Shown: piece by piece, positions 44,193 to 53,711 of the stretch | Position numbering within the stretch: the stretch's first letter is position 1 | Layout of the letters: the number at the start of each line of letters is the position of its first letter | Assembly (NCBI RefSeq): GCF_007570865.1 | Contig: NZ_VLPS01000001.1 | Coordinates: forward strand, 558,001-622,000 | Direction: 5' to 3' | DNA from: Atlantibacter subterraneus | GTDB taxonomy: Bacteria; Pseudomonadota; Gammaproteobacteria; Enterobacterales; Enterobacteriaceae | Length of the DNA stretch: 64,000 nucleotides | Notes under the pieces: generated by a model | Told to the model about the DNA's origin: nothing | What the model saw: only the letters and a program-made list of their open reading frames with translations | Database searches by the model: none | Position numbers and translations under genes: made by a program

Positions 44193-45445
44193 GGTTGCGC
44201 CGTCCCACGGTAAACCGGGCGTCCGCTGAGCAGCGCCCGTTCGGCGATCGCTGCCGCCCGCGCCGCGCCGCCCGCCTCACGCAGCGCCTGGCTGGCCTGC
44301 GCCAGATTGTTGCTGACGCCGTGGCTATCATCCAGCAGCGCGGTTATTTCCCGGGCGAGGGTCGAGGCGGTCGCCAGTCGGGAAACCCGCCGACCGAGAT
44401 TGTGGTATGTCACCCGCGCCGCCACGGCGGGCTGATCGAACGCCACCGGCATCACCAGCAGCGGTCGCCGGGCGGCAATGCCCTCCAGCACGGTGTTATA
44501 CCCGGCGTGGCACAGGATCAGGTCAGCATTAAGGATAAACTCGCGCTGGGGAACAAAACTCTCCACCCGATGCGCGCCGTTACGGTACAGCCCGTCGACC
44601 TGGGCGGCGTCAAGCCCGCCGCAGTGGGATATCGTCACCTCAACGCCCGCCAGATGACAGGCGCGCGCCAGGGTTCGCATCAGCGAATAGTGGTGGCCAT
44701 GCAGCGTGCCCAGCGTGGCGTAGACCACCGGTTTGGGATGACGCGGCGGGATTGGCGTGGCGTCCACGGACTGAAACGCGCCGATATAGTGAAAATGGTC
44801 GGGCAGGGCGCGGCGCGGGAAATCAAATGCCACAGAGCCTTGCGCCACCTGGGCCAGCGGCGACAGGCAGTGATCCAGCCGATAACGATCTGCCAGACCA
44901 AAGCGGCGGCTGTAACGGTTGATCACCCGATAGTGCGCCTGCATCAGCCGGTCATAGACCCGCTCGCTGCCCGCGTAAAGCCGGCGCGACGTGTCATCGT
45001 CGGCATAGTTAAACGGCATCACCGGCAGCGGCAAATCCGGCTCGCGGTTAACCGGCAGGGCGCAGGCGGCCGACACAAACGGCAGCCCCAGATACTCGCA
45101 GACCAGCCCGCCCGCAGGTTCCATTTGGTCGACGATCGCGCCGTCAACCTGCAGGCGTTTTAACAGGCCCGGCAGTTCGCGGCACAGCGCCTCGGTATGC
45201 CCGGCCAGCGTGCCGGCAATGCGGAAAAAAGTGCGGGCGGCGGGGTCGCGAAAGCGCTGCTGCGCCGCAGCGATCGCTTCCGGCAGCGACGGGCAGCCGC
45301 TGATGCGCGGGTTATCGCGGGTAATCAGTTCCGGGCTGGCAATAAACGTCAGGCGGTGCCCTTTGCCGCTCAGGTGCAGCGCCAGCGCTTCCATCGACCG
45401 GATATGGCTGTAGAGCGGCGGTACGATAATCGCAAAATGGCTCAT
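44189..45445 (-). CDS. crtX: Zeaxanthin glucosyltransferase
   Basis: A 418-residue GT1-family glycosyltransferase that attaches glucose from UDP-glucose to zeaxanthin. N-terminal MSHFAIIVPPLYSHIRSMEAL matches Pantoea CrtX; VDGAIVDQMEPAGGLVCEYLGLPFVSAACALPVNREPDLPL is diagnostic and the donor-binding part is HAGYNTVLEGIAARRPLLVMPVAFDQPAVAARV. ATG 45445 is 2 bases beyond the idi stop; a longer frame into idi has no homology. The end product of the cluster is therefore expected to be zeaxanthin mono- and diglucosides. Confidence 0.95.
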   Translation of the reverse strand: MSHFAIIVPPLYSHIRSMEALALHLSGKGHRLTFIASPELITRDNPRISGCPSLPEAIAAAQQRFRDPAARTFFRIAGTLAGHTEALCRELPGLLKRLQVDGAIVDQMEPAGGLVCEYLGLPFVSAACALPVNREPDLPLPVMPFNYADDDTSRRLYAGSERVYDRLMQAHYRVINRYSRRFGLADRYRLDHCLSPLAQVAQGSVAFDFPRRALPDHFHYIGAFQSVDATPIPPRHPKPVVYATLGTLHGHHYSLMRTLARACHLAGVEVTISHCGGLDAAQVDGLYRNGAHRVESFVPQREFILNADLILCHAGYNTVLEGIAARRPLLVMPVAFDQPAVAARVTYHNLGRRVSRLATASTLAREITALLDDSHGVSNNLAQASQALREAGGAARAAAIAERALLSGRPVYRGTAQP

Positions 45446-45447
45446 CG

Positions 45448-46491
45448 TCAGCGGCCGCACCAGACGATGTCGGCGTGCTTCAGGGCTTCCAGATTGGGGC
45501 TGCCGGTACAGAAACAGGCCAGTTTGAGCTGATCGATGGTGACGGCAAAACGCTCCACCACCGCCCGGCTGGATTCGGTGGCGCTATCGAGGATCGCCGC
45601 CGCCTGCCCGGCGAGGCTGGCTCCGAGCCGCAGCGCTTTCGCCGCGTCGATGCCGGTACGGATGCCGCCGGAGGCGATAAGCGGGATTTGCGGATAAGAC
45701 CCGGCAATCGCCTTCACCGCGTCGGCGGTGGGGATCCCCCAGTCGGCGAACGCCATCGCCAGCGCGCGCAGATGTGCATCCTGGGCGCGTTTACCTTCAA
45801 CCGCTGCCCAACTGGTGCCGCCCGCACCCGCCACATCAATGGCACTGACGCCCGCGTCAATCAGCCGTCCCGCGACCGCCGCTGAAATGCCTGCGCCCAC
45901 TTCTTTGACCACCACTGGCACTTCCAGGTAACGCACCACGCGGGCGATGGCATCGAGCTTGCCTGACCAGTCGCGGTCGCCATCGGCTTGCAGCATTTCC
46001 TGCAGCGGGTTGAGATGGACGATCAGCGCATCGGCTTCAATCATCTCGACCACTCGCCGCGCGTCGTCGAGGCCTTTATCGCCTGCCAGCTGCGCTGCGC
46101 CCAGATTCGCCATCAGCGGGATGTCCGGTGCCAGCCTGCGCAGCGATTTGTCGATGCCGCTGTCGGACTTGCCTTCCAGGGCGATGCGCTGGGAGCCGAC
46201 GCCCATCGCGACGCGCAGCTCCTGGGCCGCTTCCGCCAGATGGTGATTGATAAATTTCGAACGCTGCGCGCCGCCGGTCATCGAGCTTATCAGCAGCGGG
46301 GCGTTGAGGGTTTTGCCGAGAAACCGGCTGGAGAGATCAATAGCCTGATAATCGATTTCCGGCAGGGCGCAATGCACAAAGCGCCAGTATTCAAAGCCGG
46401 TGGATGTCCCCGTCACGTCCTGCGGGGAGTTAAGGATAATGTCCAGATGATCGTTTTTTCTCTGTACAATTCCCTGCTGTTTCAACGCCAT
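45448..46491 (-). CDS. idi: Isopentenyl-diphosphate isomerase, type 2
   Basis: A 347-residue FMN- and NADPH-dependent isomerase interconverting IPP and DMAPP, raising supply of DMAPP for CrtE. Signatures: [40 protein letters not shown] and [14 protein letters not shown], and [19 protein letters not shown] 46491 with GGAGGAAT upstream is chosen; the frame continues 11 codons farther with no homology. Such type 2 idi genes sit between crtE and crtX in Pantoea agglomerans and Cronobacter. Confidence 0.96.
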   Translation of the reverse strand: MALKQQGIVQRKNDHLDIILNSPQDVTGTSTGFEYWRFVHCALPEIDYQAIDLSSRFLGKTLNAPLLISSMTGGAQRSKFINHHLAEAAQELRVAMGVGSQRIALEGKSDSGIDKSLRRLAPDIPLMANLGAAQLAGDKGLDDARRVVEMIEADALIVHLNPLQEMLQADGDRDWSGKLDAIARVVRYLEVPVVVKEVGAGISAAVAGRLIDAGVSAIDVAGAGGTSWAAVEGKRAQDAHLRALAMAFADWGIPTADAVKAIAGSYPQIPLIASGGIRTGIDAAKALRLGASLAGQAAAILDSATESSRAVVERFAVTIDQLKLACFCTGSPNLEALKHADIVWCGR

Positions 46492-46536
46492 GGTATTCCT
46501 CCAACCTGGCTGGTAACGATACACAAACGGACAAAA

Positions 46537-47457
46537 TCAGGCGCTTTTCATGGCGGGTTTTTCACCCGCCAGCGTCAGGGTTAACCAGGCGTGAATAAAC
46601 TGACGGGTTTCCTGCCCGGCCACACACACCGCGGCCAGGTGCTCATTGGCGGAGTGAAAATGGTGATAAACCAGATCGCAGACCCGCTCCCGGCCCAGCA
46701 CGTTCACCAGTGTAGGCTTACCGGCATCCTTGTTGCGATCCTTGCCGGTAGTGAAGTGGCTATCCGACAGATCGTCCAGCAGCTGAAACAGCTGGCCAAA
46801 GTCGGTGGCGAACGCCGATAACCGCTGGTGGGTGGCGTCACTGGCGCTGGCGGCCAGGGCAATCACCTGAAGCATGGCGATAAACAGCACGCCGGTTTTC
46901 AAATCGTTAGTGGCGGTAATATCGTTGATATTCTGGGTGTGCCCGACGCCCGCCAGATCGCGAAACTGGCCCAGCACCAGCCCCTGTTCACCAACGGCGT
47001 TAGCCAGTTCGCCCACGACCCGCGCTTTTTGCTCGCCGTTCAGCCCGCTGACGGCGGAGACTTGCGCAAAAGCTTTGGTCAGCAGCCCAATCGCCGCAAG
47101 GATCGCCACGCTTTCACCATATTTCTTGTGAATAGTCGGCTTGCCGCGCCGCATGTCGGCGTTATCCATACAGGGAATATCGTCGAGGATCAGCGAGGCG
47201 CTATGGATCATCTCCACGGCGCAGGCGAGGTCAAGCAGGGTCTTCTTTTCGCCCGGATACCCCAGATCGTGCGCGATCAGCATCATCATCAGGGGGCGGA
47301 TCCGTTTGCCTTGTCCTAAGACGCTCTCCTGCATCGCCATGCCCACTGCGGTTTTACTGTCGCAGTTTTTCAGTAATCCGCTGAGGTGATGCTCGATAGT
47401 GCTTTTGATTTCGTGGACCGACACGCCACCGGACAGGGTGTTTTGATTCTCGCTCAT
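46537..47457 (-). CDS. crtE: Geranylgeranyl diphosphate synthase
   Basis: A 306-residue isoprenyl diphosphate synthase that makes C20 GGPP from IPP and an allylic primer. First Asp-rich motif Asp92-Asp93-IPCM-Asp98; second, Asp228-Asp229-LS-Asp232, in FQLLDDLSD. First gene of the crt operon; 45 bases separate it from idi. Its 180-base upstream region holds a pair of TGTACA palindromes. Confidence 0.96.
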   Translation of the reverse strand: MSENQNTLSGGVSVHEIKSTIEHHLSGLLKNCDSKTAVGMAMQESVLGQGKRIRPLMMMLIAHDLGYPGEKKTLLDLACAVEMIHSASLILDDIPCMDNADMRRGKPTIHKKYGESVAILAAIGLLTKAFAQVSAVSGLNGEQKARVVGELANAVGEQGLVLGQFRDLAGVGHTQNINDITATNDLKTGVLFIAMLQVIALAASASDATHQRLSAFATDFGQLFQLLDDLSDSHFTTGKDRNKDAGKPTLVNVLGRERVCDLVYHHFHSANEHLAAVCVAGQETRQFIHAWLTLTLAGEKPAMKSA

Positions 47458-47536
47458 TGATGAGGAACCGCCATGGAAACAGACTGTAGTGTTTGTTTAA
47501 CCGTAGACTGCGCGGCGGGGGTTCGCCAGTGATGGT

Positions 47537-47565
47537 TGTACAAGTTTGCAATAATTTTTTGTACA
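47537..47565. promoter_or_regulatory. Paired TGTACA palindromes upstream of crtE
   Basis: TGTACA at 47537-47542 and 47560-47565, 23 bases apart (about two helical turns), in an AT-rich stretch. The wider matches are TTGTACAAG and TTGTACAGG. The spacing suits a dimeric regulator, but no regulator is known to me for this site. Confidence 0.4.
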
Positions 47566-47604
47566 GGTTTATAACATGAGATTGCAGGGGTAAAGCGGAG
47601 CGAT

Positions 47605-47629
47605 AAAAAGAGCCTGCCTCTGCAGGCTC
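47605..47629 (-). terminator. Rho-independent terminator of the sugar-acid operon
   Basis: On the minus strand, GAGCCTGC (47629-47622) pairs with GCAGGCTC (47617-47610) over a 4-base loop and runs into TTTTT. It begins 8 bases after the UxaA-like gene and separates it from crtE. Confidence 0.93.
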
Positions 47630-47637
47630 ATACGGTT

Positions 47638-49176
47638 TTACGCCAGAACGCCTATTGGCCACGGGGCAAATTCATTTTCCCCTACGCCCAGCGCCTCGCT
47701 TTTACTCTCTTCGCCTGAGGCCACGCGCAGGATTTTTTCGAAGATCACCTGTCCCATCTGCTGGATAGTTTTTTCGCCGTCAATCACCACACCGCAGTTG
47801 ATATCCATATCCTCTTCCATCCGGGTGTACATTGGGGTATTGCTGGCAAGCTTGATGCACGGAGCAGGGAACGAGCCGAAGCAGGAGCCGCGTCCGGTGG
47901 TGAAGGTTACCAGGTTAGCGCCGCCCGCGATTTGTCCGGTAGCGGAAACCGGGTCATAACCGGGGGTGTCCATAAACACCAGTCCATGTTCTTTAACCGG
48001 CTCGGCGTATTTGTAGACCTCCATTAACGGCGCATTACCGCCTTTCTTGGCTCCGCCGAGAGATTTTTCCAGTACGTTCGCCAGCCCGCCCGCGTTATTG
48101 CCGGGGCTGACGCGACCATTAATCTGGCAGTCACGGCCTTCGTTGTATTTCAGCCACCAGTGAATGCAGTCCACCAGTTTTTGGCCAACAGCGGGCGTCA
48201 TGGCGCGGGCGGTCAGGGTATGCTCAACGCCGAAAATCTCGGTGGTCTCCGACAGGATCGCGGTACCACCGTGGCGCACCAGAATATCCACCGCTGCACC
48301 CAGCGCCGGATTGGCAGACAAACCGGAAAAGCCGTCGGAACCACCGCACTGCATGCCGATACAGATATGTTCCGCCGATACCGTTTCGCGCTGGTAGCGG
48401 TTAGCCAGCGGCAGCATCGCCTCCACCGCTTCAATACCCTTTTCGATGGTTTTGCGGGTACCGCCGGTGTCCTGAATCACCAGTTTTTTCAGTTTATCGC
48501 TCTCTTCAAGCCCCATCTGCTCAAAGAAGCCGTGGATATTATTGCGCTCACAGCCAAGGGCGATTACCAGCGCGGCGGCGGTATTAGGGTTACGGATATA
48601 GCCGGAAATGGTGCGGCGCAGCAGATCCATCGGCTCACCTGTCATCTCCATCCCGCAGCCCAGCTCATGAATAAACGGCACCACGCCATTGATATTGGTA
48701 TATTCCGCCAGCCTCTCCTGAGTGAAGTGGTCCGAGATTTTGCGCGCCACGGTAGCACCGCAGTTACCCACCACAAAGATACCCACATAGTTACGGGTGC
48801 CTACGCGACCATCTTCACGGACAAACCCCTGGAAGGTTGCGCGCTGCTCCGGCGGCAATAAATCCACCGGCTGGTAGTTTTTACTGAAGGCGTAATCGCG
48901 TTCGAAGTCGTCAAACAGGATATTATGGCTGTGCATCCAGCTGCCTGGCGGGGTGTCTTCACCGGCAAAGCCGATTACGGTGTTGTATTTCAGCACCGGT
49001 TCGCCTTTTCTTATCAGACGGGTGGCGATTTTATGTCCGGCAGGCACCTTATGAAGGGTGGTGACGTGTTCGCTGGCAATAAAAGTGCCAACAGGGATTT
49101 CGTTTGGCGCAACGACAACGTTGTCCTGCGGGTCGAGTCGAATCACGCGTCCAGTGTTAGTGCTGTTATTGCTCAT
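47638..49176 (-). CDS. UxaA/GarD-family hydro-lyase (altronate dehydratase type)
   Basis: A 512-residue enzyme with an N-terminal SAF domain (about 1-100) and a C-terminal UxaA domain, the layout of altronate and galactarate dehydratases. Conserved segments include GFVREDGRVGTRNYVGIFVVGNCGAT, IHELGCGMEMTGEPMDLLRRT, ICIGMQCGGSDGFSGLSANPA and TTGRGSCFGSFPAPCIKLASNT with candidate Fe-ligand Cys residues. It dehydrates a sugar acid to a 2-keto-3-deoxy acid. Last gene of the operon; which acid is not shown by sequence. ATG 49176 follows GGAG. Confidence 0.85.
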   Translation of the reverse strand: MSNNSTNTGRVIRLDPQDNVVVAPNEIPVGTFIASEHVTTLHKVPAGHKIATRLIRKGEPVLKYNTVIGFAGEDTPPGSWMHSHNILFDDFERDYAFSKNYQPVDLLPPEQRATFQGFVREDGRVGTRNYVGIFVVGNCGATVARKISDHFTQERLAEYTNINGVVPFIHELGCGMEMTGEPMDLLRRTISGYIRNPNTAAALVIALGCERNNIHGFFEQMGLEESDKLKKLVIQDTGGTRKTIEKGIEAVEAMLPLANRYQRETVSAEHICIGMQCGGSDGFSGLSANPALGAAVDILVRHGGTAILSETTEIFGVEHTLTARAMTPAVGQKLVDCIHWWLKYNEGRDCQINGRVSPGNNAGGLANVLEKSLGGAKKGGNAPLMEVYKYAEPVKEHGLVFMDTPGYDPVSATGQIAGGANLVTFTTGRGSCFGSFPAPCIKLASNTPMYTRMEEDMDINCGVVIDGEKTIQQMGQVIFEKILRVASGEESKSEALGVGENEFAPWPIGVLA

Positions 49177-49251
49177 TATCCACTCCAGTTTGGTTCAAGG
49201 GTGTCACGTTAATCGGTCAGGGGCGGCGCGTTGAACGCCGCAGAAAATAAA

Positions 49252-50610
49252 TCAGTGCGAGTAGTTCTCGATTTTCTTCTCTTCAGTTTCGGTGGTGAGT
49301 TCCAGACGCTGAATTTTGCCGACGATAATCCAGTAGCTTAATACCGCGATAATGCCGTGCGCGCCAACGTACACCAGTGCCATCTGGAACGAACCGGTGC
49401 TGGAAATGATGTAGCCAATCACCAGCGGAGTGACGATGCCTGCGATATTGCCCAGCGAGTTAAACAGGCCGCCGGTGGTGCCGATAATCTGTTTCGGCGC
49501 GGTGTCAGCCACCACAGCCCAGCCCAGCGAACCGAAGCCTTTCCCAAAGAACGCGGCGCTCATCAGGAAAATCACCAGCGCTTCGCTCTGGACGTAGTTG
49601 CAGAAAATCATGCTGGCGCTCAGGGTCAGGCCGATGGTGATCGGGACTTTCCTGGCGAGGCTTAAGTTGCCGGTCTTTTTCAGCATCCAGTCAGAGAAAA
49701 AGCCGCTGGCGATACCGCCCACCAGACCGCAAATCGCCGGGATAGAGGCCATGAAACCGGCCTGGAGAATCGAAAACCCGCGCTCCTTTACCAGGTAAAT
49801 CGGGAACCAGGTCATAAAGAACCAGGTAATAGCAGTGATGCAGTACTGGCCAATAAATATCCCTACCAGCATTCTGCTTTTAAATAGCTGTGCAATATCC
49901 TTTAAAGACGCTTTGCTTTTTTTCCCGGCTGCAGGGTTAACGGCTTTAATATCCAGATCGATTAAGCCACCGCCTTCTTTTATATAATCCAGCTCCTGCT
50001 GATTAATCGTTGGGTGTTTCATCGGCACGTGGAAATATTTCAGCCATACCAGCGCCACGCCGATACCGATAAAGCCCATGACAATAAATACATGTTCCCA
50101 GCCAAATTCGTGGCACAGCCAGGCCATCAGCGGCGTAAAGATCGCAATCGAGGCATACTGCGCGCTGTTAAAAATCGCTCCGGCGACACCGCGCTCTGAG
50201 GAAGGAAACCAGGCGGCAATAATGCGGCCTGACGAAGGGCCGACCGGGGATTCGGTCATTCCGAGCAGAAAGCGTAACACCAGCAGCATTGGTACCACGG
50301 CGGCGGTGATCCAGCTGACGCAGCCCATCACGACGGTAATGGCCGACCACAGTAAAATGCCCCAGAACATGGCACGTTTAGAACCGAATTTATCGGCGAT
50401 CCAGCCTGCCGGCGTCATACATAATACGTAGGCCCAACTGAACACGGAAAATAAATACCCGATTTCGATTGAGGTTATACCCAACTGATTTTGCATTTCC
50501 GGGCCGGCAACGGAAATAGTCGCGCGATCGCCTGTCGCCAGGGTTAATACAAAAGTAATCATTGCCAGAATAATAAATCTGGAATGGGTCTTTTTAGGTT
50601 GAGAATGCAT
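49252..50610 (-). CDS. MFS sugar-acid transporter (anion:cation symporter family)
   Basis: A 452-residue major facilitator with twelve spans, of the GudP/GarP/ExuT group. The ACS-type start is RFIILAMITFVLTLATGDRATISVAGPEMQNQLGI; the conserved loop GWIADKFGSKRAMFWG and FLLGMTESPVGPSSGRIIAAWF are present. It would take up the substrate of the operon with H+. AGGGGAT lies before ATG 50610. It is 71 bases behind the aldolase gene. Confidence 0.87.
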   Translation of the reverse strand: MHSQPKKTHSRFIILAMITFVLTLATGDRATISVAGPEMQNQLGITSIEIGYLFSVFSWAYVLCMTPAGWIADKFGSKRAMFWGILLWSAITVVMGCVSWITAAVVPMLLVLRFLLGMTESPVGPSSGRIIAAWFPSSERGVAGAIFNSAQYASIAIFTPLMAWLCHEFGWEHVFIVMGFIGIGVALVWLKYFHVPMKHPTINQQELDYIKEGGGLIDLDIKAVNPAAGKKSKASLKDIAQLFKSRMLVGIFIGQYCITAITWFFMTWFPIYLVKERGFSILQAGFMASIPAICGLVGGIASGFFSDWMLKKTGNLSLARKVPITIGLTLSASMIFCNYVQSEALVIFLMSAAFFGKGFGSLGWAVVADTAPKQIIGTTGGLFNSLGNIAGIVTPLVIGYIISSTGSFQMALVYVGAHGIIAVLSYWIIVGKIQRLELTTETEEKKIENYSH

Positions 50611-50681
50611 ACGATCCCCTTTTTATCAATGTGTAGGGTAGAGCTAAAAAAGCGTGGTTCCGCTTTCGTCTTTTTCTGTTG

Positions 50682-51446
50682 TTATCGTTTTCGGGCGTTA
50701 ATTAAATACTGGGTACCGGCCTGCACCATATACGGTGTGATCGCGGTAACCAGATAAGTTGCGCCCCAGTCCATCGCCATAGCCGCCCGGTCCGCATCCC
50801 CTACATAGGTGCCGGCGATTTTACCTGCCTGACTTATCCGGCGGATGCAATTTTCCATGGTCTCCATCACATCCGGGTGATTCGGACTGTTGGCATAGCC
50901 CATGGAAACCGCCAGATCGCCGGGGCCGATAAACAAAACGTCAATCCCTTCTACGTCCAGAATCGCATCCAGATTCGCGACGGCTTCCGGCGTTTCGATA
51001 TGCACCGAAACCAGCTTGCTGGCGTCGGCGTCTTCGATATAGCGGGCCTTGTCCGGGCACATCCCGTAATTCGCCGCCCGGGTCAGAAACGCCACACCGC
51101 GCTCACCGCGTGGCGGAAAGTGGCTGGCAGATACCGCCTCTCTGGCCTGCCGGGCGGTGTTGACCAGCGGCACCTGCACTCCGTTCGCGCCAAAATCCAG
51201 CGCCCGGCGAATATACTCGTGGCGGTTTATCGGCACCCGCACGATGGCGGGCACCTCCACGCCCTGCGAGGCGCGGACCATATCTTCCAGCGTCTCCTGG
51301 TTCATCGCGCCGTGCTCGTTGTCGATCAGAATAAAATCAAATCCCATTCGGGCGGTGAATTCGCACAGCGCCGGTGAGCTGAAGGTAACGAAACACCCGT
51401 GCAGCGGCTCATGGTAAAGCCGCTGTTTCCAGTGCGGCTCAATCAT
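50682..51446 (-). CDS. HpcH/HpaI-family aldolase (GarL-like)
   Basis: A 254-residue class II aldolase with the HpaI signature GFDFILIDNEHGAMN and metal ligands in VSVHIETPEAVANLD and DVLFIGPGDLAVSMGY. GarL cleaves 5-keto-4-deoxyglucarate to pyruvate and tartronate semialdehyde, and the product would suit the reductase gene just upstream. ATG 51446 is chosen since GGTGGAG lies 9 bases upstream; an earlier in-frame GTG is possible. It overlaps the reductase gene by 8 bases. Confidence 0.87.
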   Translation of the reverse strand: MIEPHWKQRLYHEPLHGCFVTFSSPALCEFTARMGFDFILIDNEHGAMNQETLEDMVRASQGVEVPAIVRVPINRHEYIRRALDFGANGVQVPLVNTARQAREAVSASHFPPRGERGVAFLTRAANYGMCPDKARYIEDADASKLVSVHIETPEAVANLDAILDVEGIDVLFIGPGDLAVSMGYANSPNHPDVMETMENCIRRISQAGKIAGTYVGDADRAAMAMDWGATYLVTAITPYMVQAGTQYLINARKR

Positions 51447-52347
51447 GGTTTTTTGCTCCACCTTTCACTTCCACGCCCGCCATCCGTTCGAATATTTTGA
51501 TCACGTTCGAGTGGTCCTCATTACCCAGCCCCTGGGCCATTATGCTTTTATAAAATTCATGCACCATGCTGCCGATGGGCATTGGGACGTTGATGCCACG
51601 GCTGAGTTCCATCGCCAGATTAAGGTCTTTGTACTGGAGACGGGTCATAAAGCCAGGATCGAAATTACGCTCCAGCAGCAGGCTGCCGCGAATATCAATA
51701 CAGCCACAGCGCGCGTACCCTGCGCTCAGCACTTCGATAATTTTGGTCGGGTCGACGCCCGCTTTGGTACCCATTACCAGCGCTTCGCCCAGCGCCGCCA
51801 TGGTTGAGGCCGCCAGCACCTGGTTGCAGGATTTCACCACCTGACCTGCGCCATTGCCTCCTACATGCGTGATGCGGGACCCCAGCACTTCCAGTACCGG
51901 CAGGCAGCGTTCAAAGGTCTGCACATCGCCACCGACCATGATCGACAGGGTGCCGCTTTTCGCGCCTTTATCGCCGCCGCTCACCGGCGCGTCCAGCATC
52001 CGCGCGCCAGTGGCGTGAACCCGCGCGGCAATCTCCCGGGTCGCCAGCGATGAGATGGTGCTCATATCAATCACCACCTTGCCTTCGCCCAGCGCGTCGC
52101 CGATACCGTTGGCACCGAACAGCACTTCTTCAACCTGCGGAGTATTCGGCACCATGGTGATAATGATATCGGCGTGGCGGGCCACCCCGGCAGAGCTGAT
52201 TTCGCCCCGCGCGCCGTCCTGCTCCACTTCGCGGATATCCCGTTCTTCGATGCTGTAAACATGCACCGGATAGCCTGCCTTAAGCAGATTGCGCACCATG
52301 GGTTTGCCCATAATGCCGAGGCCGATAAATCCTAATACTGACTTCAT
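51439..52347 (-). CDS. 2-hydroxy-3-oxopropionate reductase (GarR-like)
   Basis: A 302-residue beta-hydroxyacid dehydrogenase. N-terminal NAD(P) motif GFIGLGIMGKPMVRNLLKAG; substrate region DAPVSGGDKGAKSGTLSIMVGG with the conserved Ser and Gly; catalytic Lys in GNGAGQVVKSCNQVLAA. It reduces tartronate semialdehyde to glycerate in glucarate/galactarate breakdown. ATG 52347 follows AAGGA; upstream codons in frame are not conserved. Ten bases separate it from the FAD gene before it. Confidence 0.9.
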   Translation of the reverse strand: MKSVLGFIGLGIMGKPMVRNLLKAGYPVHVYSIEERDIREVEQDGARGEISSAGVARHADIIITMVPNTPQVEEVLFGANGIGDALGEGKVVIDMSTISSLATREIAARVHATGARMLDAPVSGGDKGAKSGTLSIMVGGDVQTFERCLPVLEVLGSRITHVGGNGAGQVVKSCNQVLAASTMAALGEALVMGTKAGVDPTKIIEVLSAGYARCGCIDIRGSLLLERNFDPGFMTRLQYKDLNLAMELSRGINVPMPIGSMVHEFYKSIMAQGLGNEDHSNVIKIFERMAGVEVKGGAKNHD

Positions 52348-52357
52348 TGTGCAATCC

Positions 52358-53662
52358 TTAATAGGTTTGATATTCAATACGCTGGCGTAATTCATCGACG
52401 TCAATTTCGTCGAACGGGCAGTTATCACGGTGGCTTAAGTACGCCGCCGTTCCCGCCGCATAGCCGGTTAAAAAACACTGCGCGGTGACGCGGGCAGAGG
52501 CGAGGGCTTCATGTTCCGCGCACAGGCTGCGTCCTGCGGTGATCAGGTTGGGGACGTTCTCCGGCAGTAATGTGTCGTACGGGATGTCGTAATAGTCGTT
52601 ATCCAGATAGAACATAAAAATGCCGTCATCACCGTGGGCTTCGATGCACCATGCGCTGCTGGCGACGGTGCGCCGGCTCTTTCTTGCCTGAAAGACGTCA
52701 TCGTTGGTCAGGCAACGCTGGCCCTGAATGGTCCGGCTCTGGCGAATGCCGATTTGTGCCGCCACGTCATTAAGGTACGCCTGCTCAAAACCGGGCACAT
52801 ACTGCTGAAGAAAGCGCTCGTATTCCCTGACGATTTTGCGGCCCTTCAACTCAGCGAAGCTCAGGTCTTCGGCGCAGGTGGCGTCAATCGGCCTGCCATC
52901 GTCGCGCAGCACACTGGTGACGTTGCACATCACTTCGCCAGGGCGGGGCGAGGGCAGCAGATAGATATGCTTGCGCGGTAGCGCCATTCCCGTTGCCTGG
53001 GCCTGTTCCACCCAGGCTTCCAGTTGAGGAACCGGGTGACCGATGCCGCGCCGGATATCGACATTGGTCATGCGGAACACCATGGTCGGGTACTGCACTT
53101 TGCCGTTGCGCCCAAAAGTCCAGGGCACGCCAGCTTTGGCACACAGGTCGCCGTCGCCGGTAGCATCGATAAAACGCCTGGCGGTAATAAACTGGCGACC
53201 GCCTTTATTTTCAATAATCACCCCGCGCAGTTGTTCGCCGTCCATCACCACATCAGTGGCCAGGGTATGGAACAACACATTGACGCCGCTCTCGCTCAAC
53301 AGATCGTCGGCGATCTCTTTCCAGGTGTGAGGTTCATGTACCACCAGTCTGGTTTCACCGAACGGGAACGGGTCGCTGACGGCATGGCGCTGTTTGAGGT
53401 GGTGGTAAAACTCACCGGCGAAGCCGTGTACCAGTTGATGATGCGGGCCTTTGCCCGAGGTGAACAAACCGCAGATTGCCCCCGACATGCCTGCAGTGGC
53501 CATTCCTCCGCAGAAGCCGTATTTTTCAATGAGTAGTGTGTTTTCCCCGGCGCGCGCTGCGGCGGTCGCTGCCGCCACACCGGTTGGACCACCACCCACC
53601 ACCAGCACATCGACATCATAGGTGACCGGCAGGTCGCGCGCCGTTTCGTGACAAACTTCCAT
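52358..53662 (-). CDS. FAD-dependent oxidoreductase (FAD_oxidored family)
   Basis: A 434-residue flavoprotein. The Rossmann motif VLVVGGGPTGVAAATAAARAGE is at residues 19-40, followed by KYGFCGGMATAGMSG and FIDATGDGDLCAKAGVPW, both characteristic of this family. Members oxidise hydroxyl or keto groups in uncharted pathways. It has no role in the standard glucarate or galactarate routes, so it suggests a modified entry step, for instance oxidation of the substrate before dehydration. AGGGAG precedes ATG 53662. Confidence 0.8.
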   Translation of the reverse strand: MEVCHETARDLPVTYDVDVLVVGGGPTGVAAATAAARAGENTLLIEKYGFCGGMATAGMSGAICGLFTSGKGPHHQLVHGFAGEFYHHLKQRHAVSDPFPFGETRLVVHEPHTWKEIADDLLSESGVNVLFHTLATDVVMDGEQLRGVIIENKGGRQFITARRFIDATGDGDLCAKAGVPWTFGRNGKVQYPTMVFRMTNVDIRRGIGHPVPQLEAWVEQAQATGMALPRKHIYLLPSPRPGEVMCNVTSVLRDDGRPIDATCAEDLSFAELKGRKIVREYERFLQQYVPGFEQAYLNDVAAQIGIRQSRTIQGQRCLTNDDVFQARKSRRTVASSAWCIEAHGDDGIFMFYLDNDYYDIPYDTLLPENVPNLITAGRSLCAEHEALASARVTAQCFLTGYAAGTAAYLSHRDNCPFDEIDVDELRQRIEYQTY

Positions 53663-53711
53663 AACAGACTCCCTGTTTGGCGGGCTTCTCAGCCCGTGCG
53701 TTCAGCGAAGA

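Noticed and set aside
44060-45163. A 367-codon frame on the plus strand opposite crtX
   Set aside because: A mirror frame of a well-supported glycosyltransferase gene. It starts inside crtY and has no ribosome-binding site.
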